A stretch of 64,000 nt of DNA. Source: Nageia nagi. Its lineage: Eukaryota > Pinophyta. The stretch lies in the NCBI GenBank assembly GCA_050084985.1, contig JBITNC010000002.1:13268001-13332000 (forward strand), given 5' to 3'. The notes beneath the pieces were generated by a model, which saw only the letters and a list, made by a program, of their open reading frames with translations, searched no databases and had not been told where the DNA came from. Position numbers and translations under genes: made by a program. Below are positions 1 through 10,163 of the stretch, one piece after another (the first letter of the stretch is position 1; each line of letters opens with the position of its first letter).

Positions 1-1020
1 TTGCTCCTTCTACACTTAGGCGCAGGTTTGGCCATTTTTCCCATGTTTCCCAACATTGGCAAGGAGGAGGAAAGGTTCAAAATGCAAGTTTTGAGCTCTA
101 GGGTTGATGAGGTGATGACATGTGGCACCTTTTGACACTTTGAGCCTATAAATACAGCTATACTCCCTTCATTTTTCTCCACTCTCATTTTTGCACCCTT
201 ATGCTACCCAAATTTTTGAGAATTTGAGAGCCAAGTGAGAAAGAAAGCCAACGTTCAGCCTTGGAGGATATTTTTGAACACTTAACACCATTTCTATTCA
301 CCCAAACTCCATTAAAATTTGAAATCCAAGCATCCTCCATTCACATGAACTCTATTTTTTCAATTTTTGAGGATTGTTTCACCAAAACCCCCATTTTTCC
401 AACCCTCAAACACTTGAAATTCCAGATTTCAAGTTTGATCACGTTTTTGAATACCCTTTATCCATGTGATCAACTTTTATTTTCAACAAAAAAATAGAAA
501 CAAGAATAGAGAATGTGTTTGCTTAGAAAAATGAAGGCCTATCATACAGCATATAGGACTCCTTGAGGTTCTAAAAAAGTCTGAAACCTCCAGCTGATTT
601 GATCAAAGATTGGTTGGTTGATGACCACAAGCATCTCACAAGGAGAGCCTTAGCAGCACCAAATAGAGGAGAGTTCTATCCAGTAGTCTCCAGATTAATA
701 TCTATGCTTTCCAAAGTGACCAGACAAAAAGACGACACCAAATTCTAGCTAGAATTCACAGGGTTTATAGAACTGATTAGCAATGGTAAGGCATAAGGTG
801 GAGCATAGTAATTAGTGATTGCGTGGCTTAACAATTGAAAAATATCCAGAGGAGCAGGTAATTCTATATGAACTCCTACCTAGTTTACCTACTCCTTTAC
901 GGAAGGGAGAGGGTAACCTCAATCGCCAATACCTAGTATCTTTATGACCCCACACATCCAGTATGGAAAAACTACCCACGGTTCTTTGCTCATAACAAAT
1001 GGAACAATGGAAACTAGAAG
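1..1020 (+). other. Upstream part of unrecognised repeat E
   Basis: No complete gene is visible here. After the TATA box there is an AT-rich leader. From about 571 a plus-strand reading with many stops contains stretches such as WLVDDHKHLTRRALAAP and LEFTGFIELISNGKA, which look like the decayed N-terminal part of the ORF that is open from 1021 on. A short open stretch at 261-497 has a simple, Phe/Ser/Leu-rich composition and is probably non-coding leader. Confidence 0.35.
147..154 (+). promoter_or_regulatory. TATA-box-like promoter element
   Basis: A clean TATAAATA stands about 40 bases before pyrimidine-rich sequence (ctccc, tttttctcc, tgcaccc) that looks like a plant transcription start region. 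It precedes the decayed ORF that begins near position 1021. It could be the promoter of the old repeat E, or the end of an LTR whose start lies outside the window. No matching LTR copy was found elsewhere in the window, so the second reading is not supported. Confidence 0.4.
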
Positions 1021-2818
1021 ATGATGACTGACAGTTTTGAAGGCAAAATTTACGAAGAGATCATGGGCAAAGCCAATGTACTCAAAATATCCAATGAGGT
1101 TGTTGCTGATATCAAGGGACATGCAAACTTATTTGCAGAAGACATAGAATTCACCTTCCCCAGGGTCTATAGCTCCAAAGAAGCCCCTTATAAGCTACCC
1201 CGTTATGTAAGTGATTGCATCATCCTCATGGAATTTTCAAGACACTTGCTAGACGTGCACAACAAGGTATGGGTAAAGCAAGCGACGACCACTTACCAAT
1301 TACCTATCGTCATTAGGAATTATGAATGCAACAACAGGTGACAGATTGACATGATTAAACAAGAGCTAGCGTTGTATGAATTCCCGATCGAAGTAGCTAT
1401 GGATCACTATAATCCCGATGGAGTGATTGATGCATTTTTCCAGAAGACTTGGAGCTCATCATATTCACACCAGTCCCTTGGTAGCATTGAGAGGTACAAG
1501 AACATTCAGAATGCCCTGCAGGTTCAACGGATTCACAGAGAGCTGAAGAAAGAACAAAAACAACAAGAAGCCAAAGAAACTGCCAGGTTAAGAGCTAATA
1601 CATAGGTCACCCCAACCCTAAGCCATGGGTATGTTATCCCCATAATATCCTCTTCAGTAACCCTGGCTCAAGGATAGAACAAGCAGTATGCTACCAAAAG
1701 CATCCCTAGACAAACCATTGAAACAATTGTCACAGGTACAAGGAATGAAATATTGAACCTCAGAAGGGCACGCCTGATCTCCAAACCATTCAAACATTTG
1801 TAGAAAAAAATAAATCTCTCGTAAGGTTTGAATTGGAGTGGTATGCGTCTGAATCAAAATCCCAGCACATCATCCTCCAATTTTGACAAATATGGACTGA
1901 GCGACTCATCAAAGTCCGATGAAGAGATGGATCTTACTGCAGTCATCGACATCGACATGGAGATAAACCAAGATATTACCTTTGATAGGGCCGACACTGA
2001 TCATTCAATAGAGTTCCTTAATGAGGGCAATCCCTTAGTTGATATGATTGTACAACAAGCAGTAGGAGCAAGCACCCCAAAATCCGCTCCTCGGAAATAG
2101 GCATCACAAATGCCACCATCTCGGAGGACTATGACAACACCAACATAGAATGGTACTTCAAGACCCAGGACAATGGCATCATCTTCAGGGGGTGATGATG
2201 GAAATCAAGAGCATGAGGGAGAAAATGAAGAACAGAGGAGAAAAACAAGACAAGTAGAGCATGACATCAAGATCATCAAAGATGGAAAGATGGTTCCCTA
2301 TAGAAAACAACCCATGTAACCTTGCTTTGATATGGTTGCAGTGATGGCTAATTTGAGTTCAAATCACCCCTACGAAGGAGAAGATTCCGAAGATGAAAAT
2401 GAGGAAGTTTAGCAGATTGATACTCACCACCACTGTAGGTAAAGTCACCTACAAGGACAAGCTTTACTCCAGAAAGAACAAGGCTGGTATCGTAAAGTTT
2501 ACCCTCATAGTTGAAACAGAAAAGGCCTCTACAGAGATTGTTGGCCCATTGGGAATGGAGCATAGCATCACAAATGCACGGGCATTGATGGAATCTAGTA
2601 CCTTATTAAAGCTAGAGATTTGGGAGCTGAAGAAGAAAGTGACGAGTCAGAAAATGATCGACAAAGAAGTAAAGGCTGTTAATTTGATAGTTGAAGACAT
2701 CAAAAAGTAGGTTGACTTAAATACTAGAATCATTGCTCTAAAACAAAGATGGATCGAGGACCTTATCGAGACTATCAAATCACTCCACTCAAGCATGGTA
2801 AATTCTTATATTGAGGAG
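1021..2818 (+). pseudogene. Decayed ORF of unrecognised repeat E, left part
   Basis: About 600 codons can be read on the plus strand, in frame 1 to about 2412 and then in frame 2 after a one-base shift near 2400. At least seven stops interrupt it (for example at 1339, 1603, 2098 and 2708). The product has a folded-looking N-terminal part (1021-1605, ending in a KKEQKQQEAKE charged helix), an acidic, low-complexity middle (DSSKSDEEMDLT near 1900; ENEEQRRKTRQ near 2230) and a C-terminal coiled-coil-like part (LKLEIWELKKKV near 2610). No family is recognised. The reading is cut at 2818 by copia element A and resumes in the same frame at 31178, so this was one ORF. It may be the extra ORF of a gypsy element, because G carries one of similar architecture. 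That is inference. Confidence 0.5.
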
Positions 2819-3317
2819 TGTGAGGATTGAAATATAACACAAACAATCCTAAACTACCAAGATCTCATGAAAGCTCACAATTCACATCTAAATAACTCAC
2901 AAAGCAATCTCACAACATAACACACGATGTAAGTGGTTCCTCCAACTAGGAGTACATCTACTAACTAGATCTCATTTCTTTCACAAATATGAACTCTTAC
3001 AATTCTCCTATTCTTATCTCTTAAACACTATCCTATAGCATAACTTTACTTCTCCAATTGGTGTGTAATCATAAAGAGGGAGCCTTCTATTTATAAGCCA
3101 AAATCCCTTTTTGGATCACCCTTGTACACAATGTACAAAGTTATGATATGCAACTCTCTTTTACCCAAGGGATATGCTCATGACATGGAGTGTAGAACAA
3201 GTTATATTATCATATTCACTTAAATACTTAAGGTATCAAATGATACCCTTAAGTATTAGTGAATTTACAAAGAGAATTAATACAAACCTTTACAATAATG
3301 CATTATACATTCCAACA
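2819..3317 (-). repeat. 3' LTR of copia A
   Basis: 499 bp, TG...CA termini, matching 30674-31172 with roughly 25 differences by hand count (about 5%). Read on the minus strand it starts TGTTGGAATGTATAATG and has a TATAAATA box (plus-strand positions 3088-3095). The polypurine tract abuts its element-sense start: plus-strand 3318-3326 reads ttccccctt, which is AAGGGGGAA on the minus strand. Confidence 0.95.
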
Positions 3318-4016
3318 TTCCCCCTTAATGCAATATTGGGATAGAGTGAATAAAAGAAGAAAGAGAGAGAGTAAGAGTTTTCTCCTCCATATAGATACAA
3401 TGAAGATGAAAACTTTTTACATATTTGTGAAGTAAGAAAAATTTAGTTTGAGATTCACTACTTTGTCAAATACAATCATTAACCATAACCGGTTTTAATG
3501 TACATGAAGTAGTCATCCAACTGGAAGTCATGAAGAGTCTCCAAGAGCCTGCATACTTGAAGTAAGTAACCTGCAATCTCAAAAGAACCTGCAAGTCATA
3601 AGCAGCTCAAATAACAAGATCAGTTAGATGCAACATATTCATATCAACAAGGATGGATGAATCAAACAAATGCCATCATAAATTGATCAATGGTGCACTA
3701 TAAGTCATCACGAAGATGCCAAGCCAAAAAAAACTCAATCACCTGCTGTATATAAAACATGTGTTGATTATCATTACAAAATAGAGCATGCACATACGAG
3801 TTCCTCACATATGGATAACTGAATAGTGCTAAAAGACACATAAGAATTCCTCACTCATGGATAATTGAATAGTGCTAGATTGGCCAATCTTTTTGCTCTA
3901 AAAATTTGTACAAGTTCCTCATGTAGAGCGAATTTACCACGAAGGTGTACAACAAAATCAACACTATACAAAACAAAATCCTCACAAACATGAATTCAAT
4001 ACAAGAATTCAAACTT
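3318..4016 (-). other. 3' untranslated region of copia A with short tandem repeats
   Basis: Non-coding stretch between the RNase H end and the 3' LTR. It starts (element sense) after the RNase H stop and ends at the polypurine tract. It contains two copies, about 50 bp apart, of a unit including cctcacatatggataactga (around 3805 and 3856). Sibling C has four copies in the same place. Confidence 0.7.
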
Positions 4017-4948
4017 CACTCCCCTTTAAGGGCAACTTCACCAATTCGATAGCATCCCTAAGCTTACAAAACCGAACTTCAGGAAGGGATTTGATGAACA
4101 AATCAATGTAGTTCAAGGTAGATGGACAATACTCCAAGTGTATGATGTCATTAAGAATTTTTTCCTTGATAAAATAGGTCTATATTTTCATATGTTTTGT
4201 TCTTTGATGGAACACAGGCTGCTTTTTGGAAGCCCAAGAGATAGCATATGAACCAATGCTAAAAACATATGCAAAGGTTGATTTTTTGTCATCTCTATCT
4301 CCCCCATAATTAGAATCTGAGAATCTTAAGAGAACAAACGAGAGCAACTTGGAATACTTGAAAGCAAGATCTTTTGTCCCTGCAACATACCTCAAGATTT
4401 ACTTAACAGCATTAAGGTGCTCAACATATGGTTTTTGCATGAATTGTGCCATCAGATTCACTGCAAAGGTAATATCTGGCCTGGAAATAGTCAAATACAG
4501 AAGACTACCAATTAATTGCTTGTAGGCGGTAGCATCAACCAACTAAGAGTTGGAGCTCAGAGAAATAGTGATTTCAGGAGAGACTAAGATCGTAGCATAT
4601 CTACACTCCTCCATTCCAAATTTTTGCAAAATGTTTGATATATACTTAGATTAACTAAGATAAGTACAATCCTTATATTGATACACTTGCATTCCAAGGT
4701 AATAGTGCAAGAGACCAAAATCAATCATTTCAAACTTTGCCTTAAGTTTGGATATGCAATCTTGAATGATTTTTTCATTATTCCCAGTTATCGGAAGATC
4801 ATCCACATAAAGAAAAATCAAGACCACATCTTTGCCTTGATTGAGCACATATAGATCGGAGTCAGAAAAACACTTGGAGAATCCAATGTCTGCAAAGTAT
4901 CCTGAAATCTTCTTATACCAGGCTCTAGATGCTTGCTTGAGTTCATAC
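4017..4948 (-). pseudogene. Copia A RT C-terminal half and RNase H, truncated
   Basis: Minus-strand copia polymerase remains. The RT part reads ELKQASRAWYKKISGYF and carries the active-site YVDD in FLYVDDLPITGN (near 4800), then FEMIDFGLLHYYLGMQVY. The RNase H part has MRYVAGTKDLAFKYS, FSDSNYGGDRDDKKSTFAYV and AISWASKKQP. Compared with C, about 166 bp are missing at 4218, between SKKQP and the FHQRTKHMKI motif; this removes the TTEAEY and DNQSA catalytic region. Both deletion borders have AGG, suggesting short-repeat recombination. Stops occur throughout. The upstream RT half continues at 9763 beyond element B. Confidence 0.85.
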
Positions 4949-6480
4949 TGTATATTCATACATAATAAATTCTTTATTAAAGCCCCGGTGTACCTTACTT
5001 GCAATCATGAGTTCATTTTAAGATCCCCAGGAGTTTTTTTGGGAGCAAACAAAACAGGCCGGAGTCAGTAGATAAAGCGTTCCGGAATGAAATGATGACG
5101 TCACAGAAGAAAGGATGAAGCTCAGTTGTGGAAAAGCCCGGGTCCCGAAGGAGGTGAGGTCAGCAAGAGATAATAAAAGAAGCCGGAGCCTGTAAATTAA
5201 GTGTTCCGGAAGTAAAGCGTTCCGGAATAAAATGATGACGTCGCGGAGGATAAGACAGTCACGTTTTGGTAAAGACCGGGTTCCGTAGATGATGAGGTCA
5301 GCAAGGGGAATTGAGAAGCCGGGGTCAGTAAATAAAGTGTTCCGGAAGAGATGACGTCAACGATTCCGAGCCTTAACCCAAAACCGGAGCCCGGAAGTGA
5401 TGAGGTCAGCAAGGAGCGATCAAATAGCCAGAGCTAGTGAGTAGAGCGTTCCAGAATGTATGAGATGACATCACCGGGGAGAACAATGTTCACATTTTTG
5501 AATGAAACCGGAGCCTCGGAGATGATGAGGTCAGCAAGGGGATTGAGAAGCCGGAGCTAGTGAGCAAAACATTCCGGAGGTAAGTGATGAGGTCAGCGAT
5601 TCCGGGCCTTAACCCAAAACCGGAGCCCGGAAGTGATGAGGTCAGCAATGAGCGATCAAATAACCGGAGCCAATGAGGAGAGCATTCCAGAATGTAGAGA
5701 CGAGGCCAGCAAGAGGTCAGATCACAGTTATCAAGCCGTATCATCTACAATCTACCCCGTTTTTGTAATATTCTGCCAAGTGGCGTATGTAGGTAGTATC
5801 AGTTAAAAGAAGGCTAGAATCTTGAAGCCATTTTTGTAAACGTTTCTGTTCTGCAATTCTTGTAACTGTTGTTACTGCAGTATAAGTATATGAAAATAAA
5901 GTGAAAGAAGGGTCGGAAACCCTAGTATTGCTCTTTACATTTGTTCTCGAAGACCTGTAGTTTTTATCAGTAATATGATACCATCTTGACCTTTCTTGTC
6001 TAGCACTCGTAATTGTCATTCTTAATTTGGTTACATCGTGGCAGCTTGGCTTGTTTCCTGAATGGTAATCGCGAGCTGCTAGTATAACTGTGTCTGCTAC
6101 ATGGTAGAGTAAAGCTGGGAAACTATTAGAGAGTGAGAGCTTGTACCGTAGCTGCTACACTAGATTCAAACCAAGGTTTCACACACTGTGAAAGCCCGCG
6201 CTGAACTAGTGATCCACCTTTGCTTTCTCTCTTGTTACCCTAAGCCTTTTTGCTTAAATTCCTCGCACTCTACTCTTTTTTATTTTCTTTCCTGTTACCC
6301 TAACCCTTTGCTTAAATTCCTTGCACTCTACTCTTTTTATTTTCTTTCCTGTTACTTCTCCTACACCCAATGTATAAGGAACCGGCCTTCTCCGGAGATC
6401 AGACTGTCACCATAGTCTGTTCTTGATTTACTTTGGTTAAGATTGTTCGCGGCGCATATATTACACAATCCTAATCAACA
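4949..6480 (+). repeat. 5' LTR of element B
   Basis: 1,532 bp from TGTATATTCA to ATCAACA. The first 750 bases (U3) are built of irregular repeats of ttccggaa, ccggagcc and a TGA-rich motif (see 5085-5720). A TATA-like tataagtatatg near 5881, followed by an aataaag polyadenylation-like signal, may mark promoter and 3' end formation. The last part has three copies of tttcctgttac-type pyrimidine repeats (6230-6360). Confidence 0.93.
5085..5720 (+). promoter_or_regulatory. Array of TGACGTCA / TGAGGTCAGC motifs in B U3
   Basis: Eleven related motifs occur at irregular 40-70 bp spacing: gatgacgtca types near 5091, 5234 and 5350; gatgacatca near 5465; gatgaggtcagcaa types near 5155, 5288, 5401, 5524, 5587 and 5634; and a worn copy near 5700. 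TGACGTCA is the core bound by plant bZIP (TGA/CREB-like) factors, and TGACG is the as-1 element used by stress-responsive promoters. The repeats precede the TATA-like box, so an enhancer role is plausible; this is inference. The 3' LTR repeats the array. Confidence 0.55.
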
Positions 6481-6491
6481 GTATTTCTTTT

Positions 6492-6509
6492 TGGCACGCC
6501 CAGTGGGAC
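6492..6509 (+). other. Primer binding site of element B
   Basis: TGGCACGCCCAGTGGGAC lies 11 bases after the 5' LTR, opens with the TGG expected for a tRNA 3' CCA, and is conserved (with CpG-type changes) at the matching place in G (63323-63340, minus strand). It differs from the Met-tRNA site used by A, C, D and H. The priming tRNA is not identified here. Confidence 0.7.
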
Positions 6510-6628
6510 ACGAAGAAACTTATTGGCGACTCTGCTGAAGCACTATCTATGGTATGTATTAAAGCAAATTATTTGTAAATATCATATGTGCTTTTGAACC
6601 TGTCACTTTCTTTTGCAACCTAGAGCTT

Positions 6629-7944
6629 ATGTGGACAAGATCTAAAACTAGAGCAGCAAAAGAAGCACCGGATTTTAGAACGTTAGATACTCCTAAGAGA
6701 AAGACCCTGATCAAGTCCAAGTCTCTGAATAGTATCAGCTCCCTAAAATCCTTTATCAAGCCAGAATCATCCAATCTTCACACTAGAAATACCTCTCCTG
6801 AAATGGCTAATCCAGCTCAGAATATTTATCCGGAATGGGACAATGGAGTACCAATAGCCCTGGCGGTGTTGCATGACATCCCAGCAATTGTTTTCAAAAC
6901 CCTTCCGGAGTTTGATGCAACTTCAGAGAAAACGACTTACGAGCATTGTGTTGATGTAGCTGGCCTAGCGAAGATTTATAATATCCAACATGAAGATGTC
7001 ATGGTGAGATTACTGGCTCAGTCTTTCAAAGGAAAGGTCCTAGATTGGTACAGGGGCCTTCCTAACGGATCTATAAACACTTGGGCTCAGCTGGCAGAGC
7101 CCTTTATCTTGGAATTTAATGAATTAGGAGATCCCTTTTCCTTGTTAACACAGTTCACTTCAATCAAAAGATATGAGCAAGAAAATATCCCTGATTTCAA
7201 TATTAGATTCCAAAAAACTTGGGTGAGAGTCCCCATGCCAGTCAGGCCTCAGCAATTTCAAGCCTTAATGTATTACCTGAGAGCCTTTCCTCCGGATCTC
7301 TCTTTGCCAATACTTTCCCGGAGGTCTATAGACAAGTAGTATATGCTGAATCCTGTCTTATTGCAGTTGGAAAATTGCCAAGTCGCATGCCAATGCCTTA
7401 TTTTCCAATAACCGTCCAGCAGCAAATTTTGAGACCTCAAGCAATTAGTTTGGCTCCACCATCGGCCAGTATCCCTGTCCCTGTCCAACAGTGGCTATCA
7501 ACCTTGCCGGTCCCTAGAGCTCCCTTGGCCTTATCAGCCCCTCATCAGCTTAATATGAATCAAGGGGTAGCTTCATCGACGGAGATTCAGGAACTCCAAA
7601 ACTTGTGTAGAAATATGGCAAACCGGATTACCATGCTAAGCAGACAAAGCAATGCAAGAAGATATCCTTATCCTACTATAGAAAAGGCTCAGAATGCGTT
7701 GAATGATGATGTAAGCCAAGCTTCCTCTTCCGGGTCAGCCTCTGGTTTGTGTTTGGCCTGCAATGACGCTCACGAACAAACCACATGTCCTATTTATCAA
7801 TATCAAGAATATTTATCAAGAAGTGGGGGCATTCCTCCGCCTGGTGTAGCTGACGACATAAGCCGAGATGTGAACCTGAGGAATTTTGCACCAGCGGGTA
7901 TAGGAGGTTTTGCTGTGGAAACAAGATCAAGGAAAAACCCCTAG
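6629..7944 (+). pseudogene. Element B gag, one frameshift
   Basis: Starts at the ATG at 6629 (MWTRSKTRAAKEAPDF) and runs in frame 2 to about 7300, where the reading must shift to frame 1 (after AFPPDLS, resuming at FANTFPEVYRQVVYAE) and ends at 7944. Total is about 435 residues. The retrotransposon gag domain is clear (SFKGKVLDWYRGLPNGSI, LAEPFILEFNELGDPFSLL). Near the end CLACNDAHEQTTC forms a zinc-knuckle-like CX2CX3HX4C, one residue shorter than the usual CX2CX4HX4C. No in-frame stop occurs besides the shift, so decay is slight. It could package RNA in trans if the shift is recent. Confidence 0.85.
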
Positions 7945-8057
7945 TCTCCGGTATTCCGGAAAGAAAAGTTGAACCCAAAAGAGCTCCGGAATCAATCATA
8001 TCAAGACCTCCGGAGAAGAAATGAAATAGTAAAAGGTGGTTCGACGGTCGAAAATCA

Positions 8058-8268
8058 ACTCCGGATACTTTCAGAGAAGGAGATTCGGTATTGAAATGGG
8101 ATAAGGACAGAGCTAAACCAGAGAAACACAAAAAAAAAAAAAAAAAAATTTCAAATCCGTGTGGTCCGGACCCTATGTAGTAGTGAAATGCTTTGGTATT
8201 ATTTTTTTCAGACTGGGTTCTAAATTCCTCTTTGATAAAGGCGAAATTTTCCCAAGAGGTCGCCATAA
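8058..8268 (+). pseudogene. Remnant of integrase C-terminus in element B
   Basis: The reading TPDTFREGDSVLKWDKDRAK matches the integrase C-terminal region of G (57660-57460: VLKWDEDRAKPRKHK). It is followed by a run of 19 A (8130-8148) where G encodes KHKNFES, then WSGPYVVVKCFGI. It ends just before the 3' LTR. Everything between gag and this point was deleted. Confidence 0.75.
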
Positions 8269-9757
8269 TGTATATTCATACATAATAAATTCTTTATTAA
8301 AGCCCCGGTGTACCTTACTTGCAATCATGAGTTCATTTTAAGATCCTCGGGAGTTTTTTTGGGAGCAAACAAAACAGGCCGGAGTCAGTAGATAAAGCGT
8401 TCCGGAATGAAATGATGACATCACAGAAGAAAGGATGAAGCTCAGTTGTGGAAAAGCCCGGGTCTCGGAGGAGGTGAGGTCAGCAAAAGATAATAAAAGA
8501 AGCTGGAGCCTGTAAATTAAGTGTTCCGGAAGTAAAGCGTTCCGGAATAAAATGATGACGTCGCGAAGGATAAGACAGTCACGTTTTGGTAAAGACCGGG
8601 TTTCGGAGATGATGAGGTCAGCAAGGGGAATTGAGAAGCCGGGGTCAGTAAATAAAGCGTTCTGGAAGAGATGATGTCAACGATTCCGGGCCTTAACCCA
8701 AAACCGGAGCCCGGAAGTGATGAGGTCAGCAAGGAGCGATCAAATAGCCGGAGCTAGTGAGTAGAGCATTCCGGAATGTATGAGATGACGTCACCAGGGA
8801 GAACAATGTTCACATTTTTGAATGAAACCGGAGCCCCGGAGATGATGAGGTCAGCAAGGGGGATTGAGAAGCTGGAGCTAGTGAGCAAAACATTCCGGAG
8901 GTAAGTGATGAGGTCAGCGATTCCGGGCCTTAACCCAAAACCGGAGCCAGTGAGGAGAGCATTCCGGAATGTAGAGACGAGGCCAGCAAGAGGTCAGATC
9001 ACAGTTATCAAGCCGTATCATCTGCAATCTACCCGGTTTTTGTAATATTCTGCCAAGTGGCGTATGTAGGTAGTATCAGTTAAAAGAAGGCTAGAATCTT
9101 GAAGCCGTTTTTGTAAACGTTTCTGTTCTGCAATTCTTGTAACTGTTGTTACTGCAGTATAAGTATATGAAAATAAAGTGAAAGAAGGGTCGGAAACCCT
9201 AGTATTGCTCTTTACATTTGTTCTCGAAGACCTGTAGTTTTTATCAGTAATATGATACCATCTTGACCTTTCTTGTCTAGCACTCGTAATTATCATTCTT
9301 AATTTGGTTACATCGTGGCAGCTTGGCTTGTTTCCTGAATGGTAATCGCGAGCTGCTAGTATAACTGTGTCTGCTACATGGTAGAGTAAAGCTGGGAAAC
9401 TATTAGAGAGTGAGAGCTTGTACCGTAGCTGCTACACTAGATTCAGACCAAGGTTTCACACACTGTGAAAGCCCGCGCTGAACTAGTGATCCACCTTTGC
9501 TTTCTCTCTTGTTACCCTAAGCCTTTTTGCTTAAATTCCTCGCACTCTACTCCTTTTTATTTTCTTTCCTGTTACCCTAACCCTTTGCTTAAATTCCTCA
9601 CACTCTACTCTTTTTATTTTCTTTCCTGTTACTTCTCCTACACCCAATGTATAAGGAACCGGCCTTCTCCGGAGATCAGATTGTCACCATAGTCTGTTCT
9701 TGATTTACTTTGGTTAAGATTGTTCGCAGCGCATATATTACACAATCCTAATCAACA
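8269..9757 (+). repeat. 3' LTR of element B
   Basis: 1,489 bp, about 43 bp shorter than the 5' copy. The missing bases correspond to roughly 5620-5662 of the 5' LTR and lie between two ccggagcc repeats, of which one survives near 8941. This points to slippage or recombination after insertion. Most other differences are C/T or G/A at CpG sites. Confidence 0.93.
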
Positions 9758-9762
9758 CATAC

Positions 9763-10163
9763 AATGACTTCTTTAGCTTGCATACAAAGAACTCTTTGCC
9801 TTCCACAATAAACCTTTCTGGTTGATTCATGAAGATTTCTACATCTAAGTCACCATTGAGAAATGCACTTTTGATTTCAAGTTGAAACACTTTGCATCCT
9901 TGAGTTGCAGAAAGAGCAAGGATAATTCTAATAATGGATATCTTTGCTATGGGAGCAAAGATTTCCTCATAATCTACATCGTATTTCTGAGCAAAACCTT
10001 TGGCTACTAACTTTGCCTTGTATTTCTTAATATCTCCAACTGAATTGTTCTTGACCTTGTAGATCCACTTATTGCCAATTATATTTTTCTTATTGGGATA
10101 AGGAACCAAGTCCCAAGTTTTATTTTTCATAAGCACTTCATACTCAATTTTTATGGCTTCCAC
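9763..10163 (-). pseudogene. Copia A reverse transcriptase, N-terminal half
   Basis: RVT_2-type RT start on the minus strand: EVLMKNKTWDLVPYPNKKN, GNKWIYKVKNNSVGDIKKYK and KLVAKGFAQKYDVDYEEIF, then APIAKISIIRIILALSATQG and [20 protein letters not shown]. It lines up with 22362-22679 of sibling C. The reading is broken at 9762 by the CATAC duplication and element B, and continues in the segment below 4948. In living elements this domain copies the RNA genome to DNA inside the virus-like particle. Confidence 0.9.

Larger units (their letters stand above)
4949..9757 (+). mobile_element. Non-autonomous Ty3/gypsy (Tat-like) element B
   Basis: 4,809 bp. LTRs are 4949-6480 and 8269-9757, with ends TGTATATTCATAC and CCTAATCAACA, flanked by the duplication CATAC (4944-4948, 9758-9762) in copia A's RT. 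The 1.8-kb interior holds only a primer site, gag and a scrap of the integrase C-terminus. Protease, RT, RNase H and most of integrase are absent. Element G (51718-64000) is a larger relative with matching LTR end, primer site and gag. B's LTRs differ at roughly 35 of about 1,480 aligned positions by hand count, many at CpG, so it looks like the youngest insertion here. It would depend on a partner's enzymes. Confidence 0.93.

Noticed and set aside
1-260. TATA-containing start of the window as the 5' LTR of repeat E
   Set aside because: No similarity to the LTR-like segment at 31765-32110 or to any other segment of the window.
5197-6019. Minus-strand open stretches in B's LTRs (also 8517-9296)
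   Set aside because: They are repeated in both LTRs because the LTRs are repeats; the CCGGA-rich U3 gives chance open frames with no known domain.
7273-8266. Minus-strand open stretches across B's gag
   Set aside because: Shadows of the plus-strand gag and of the LTR-proximal region.
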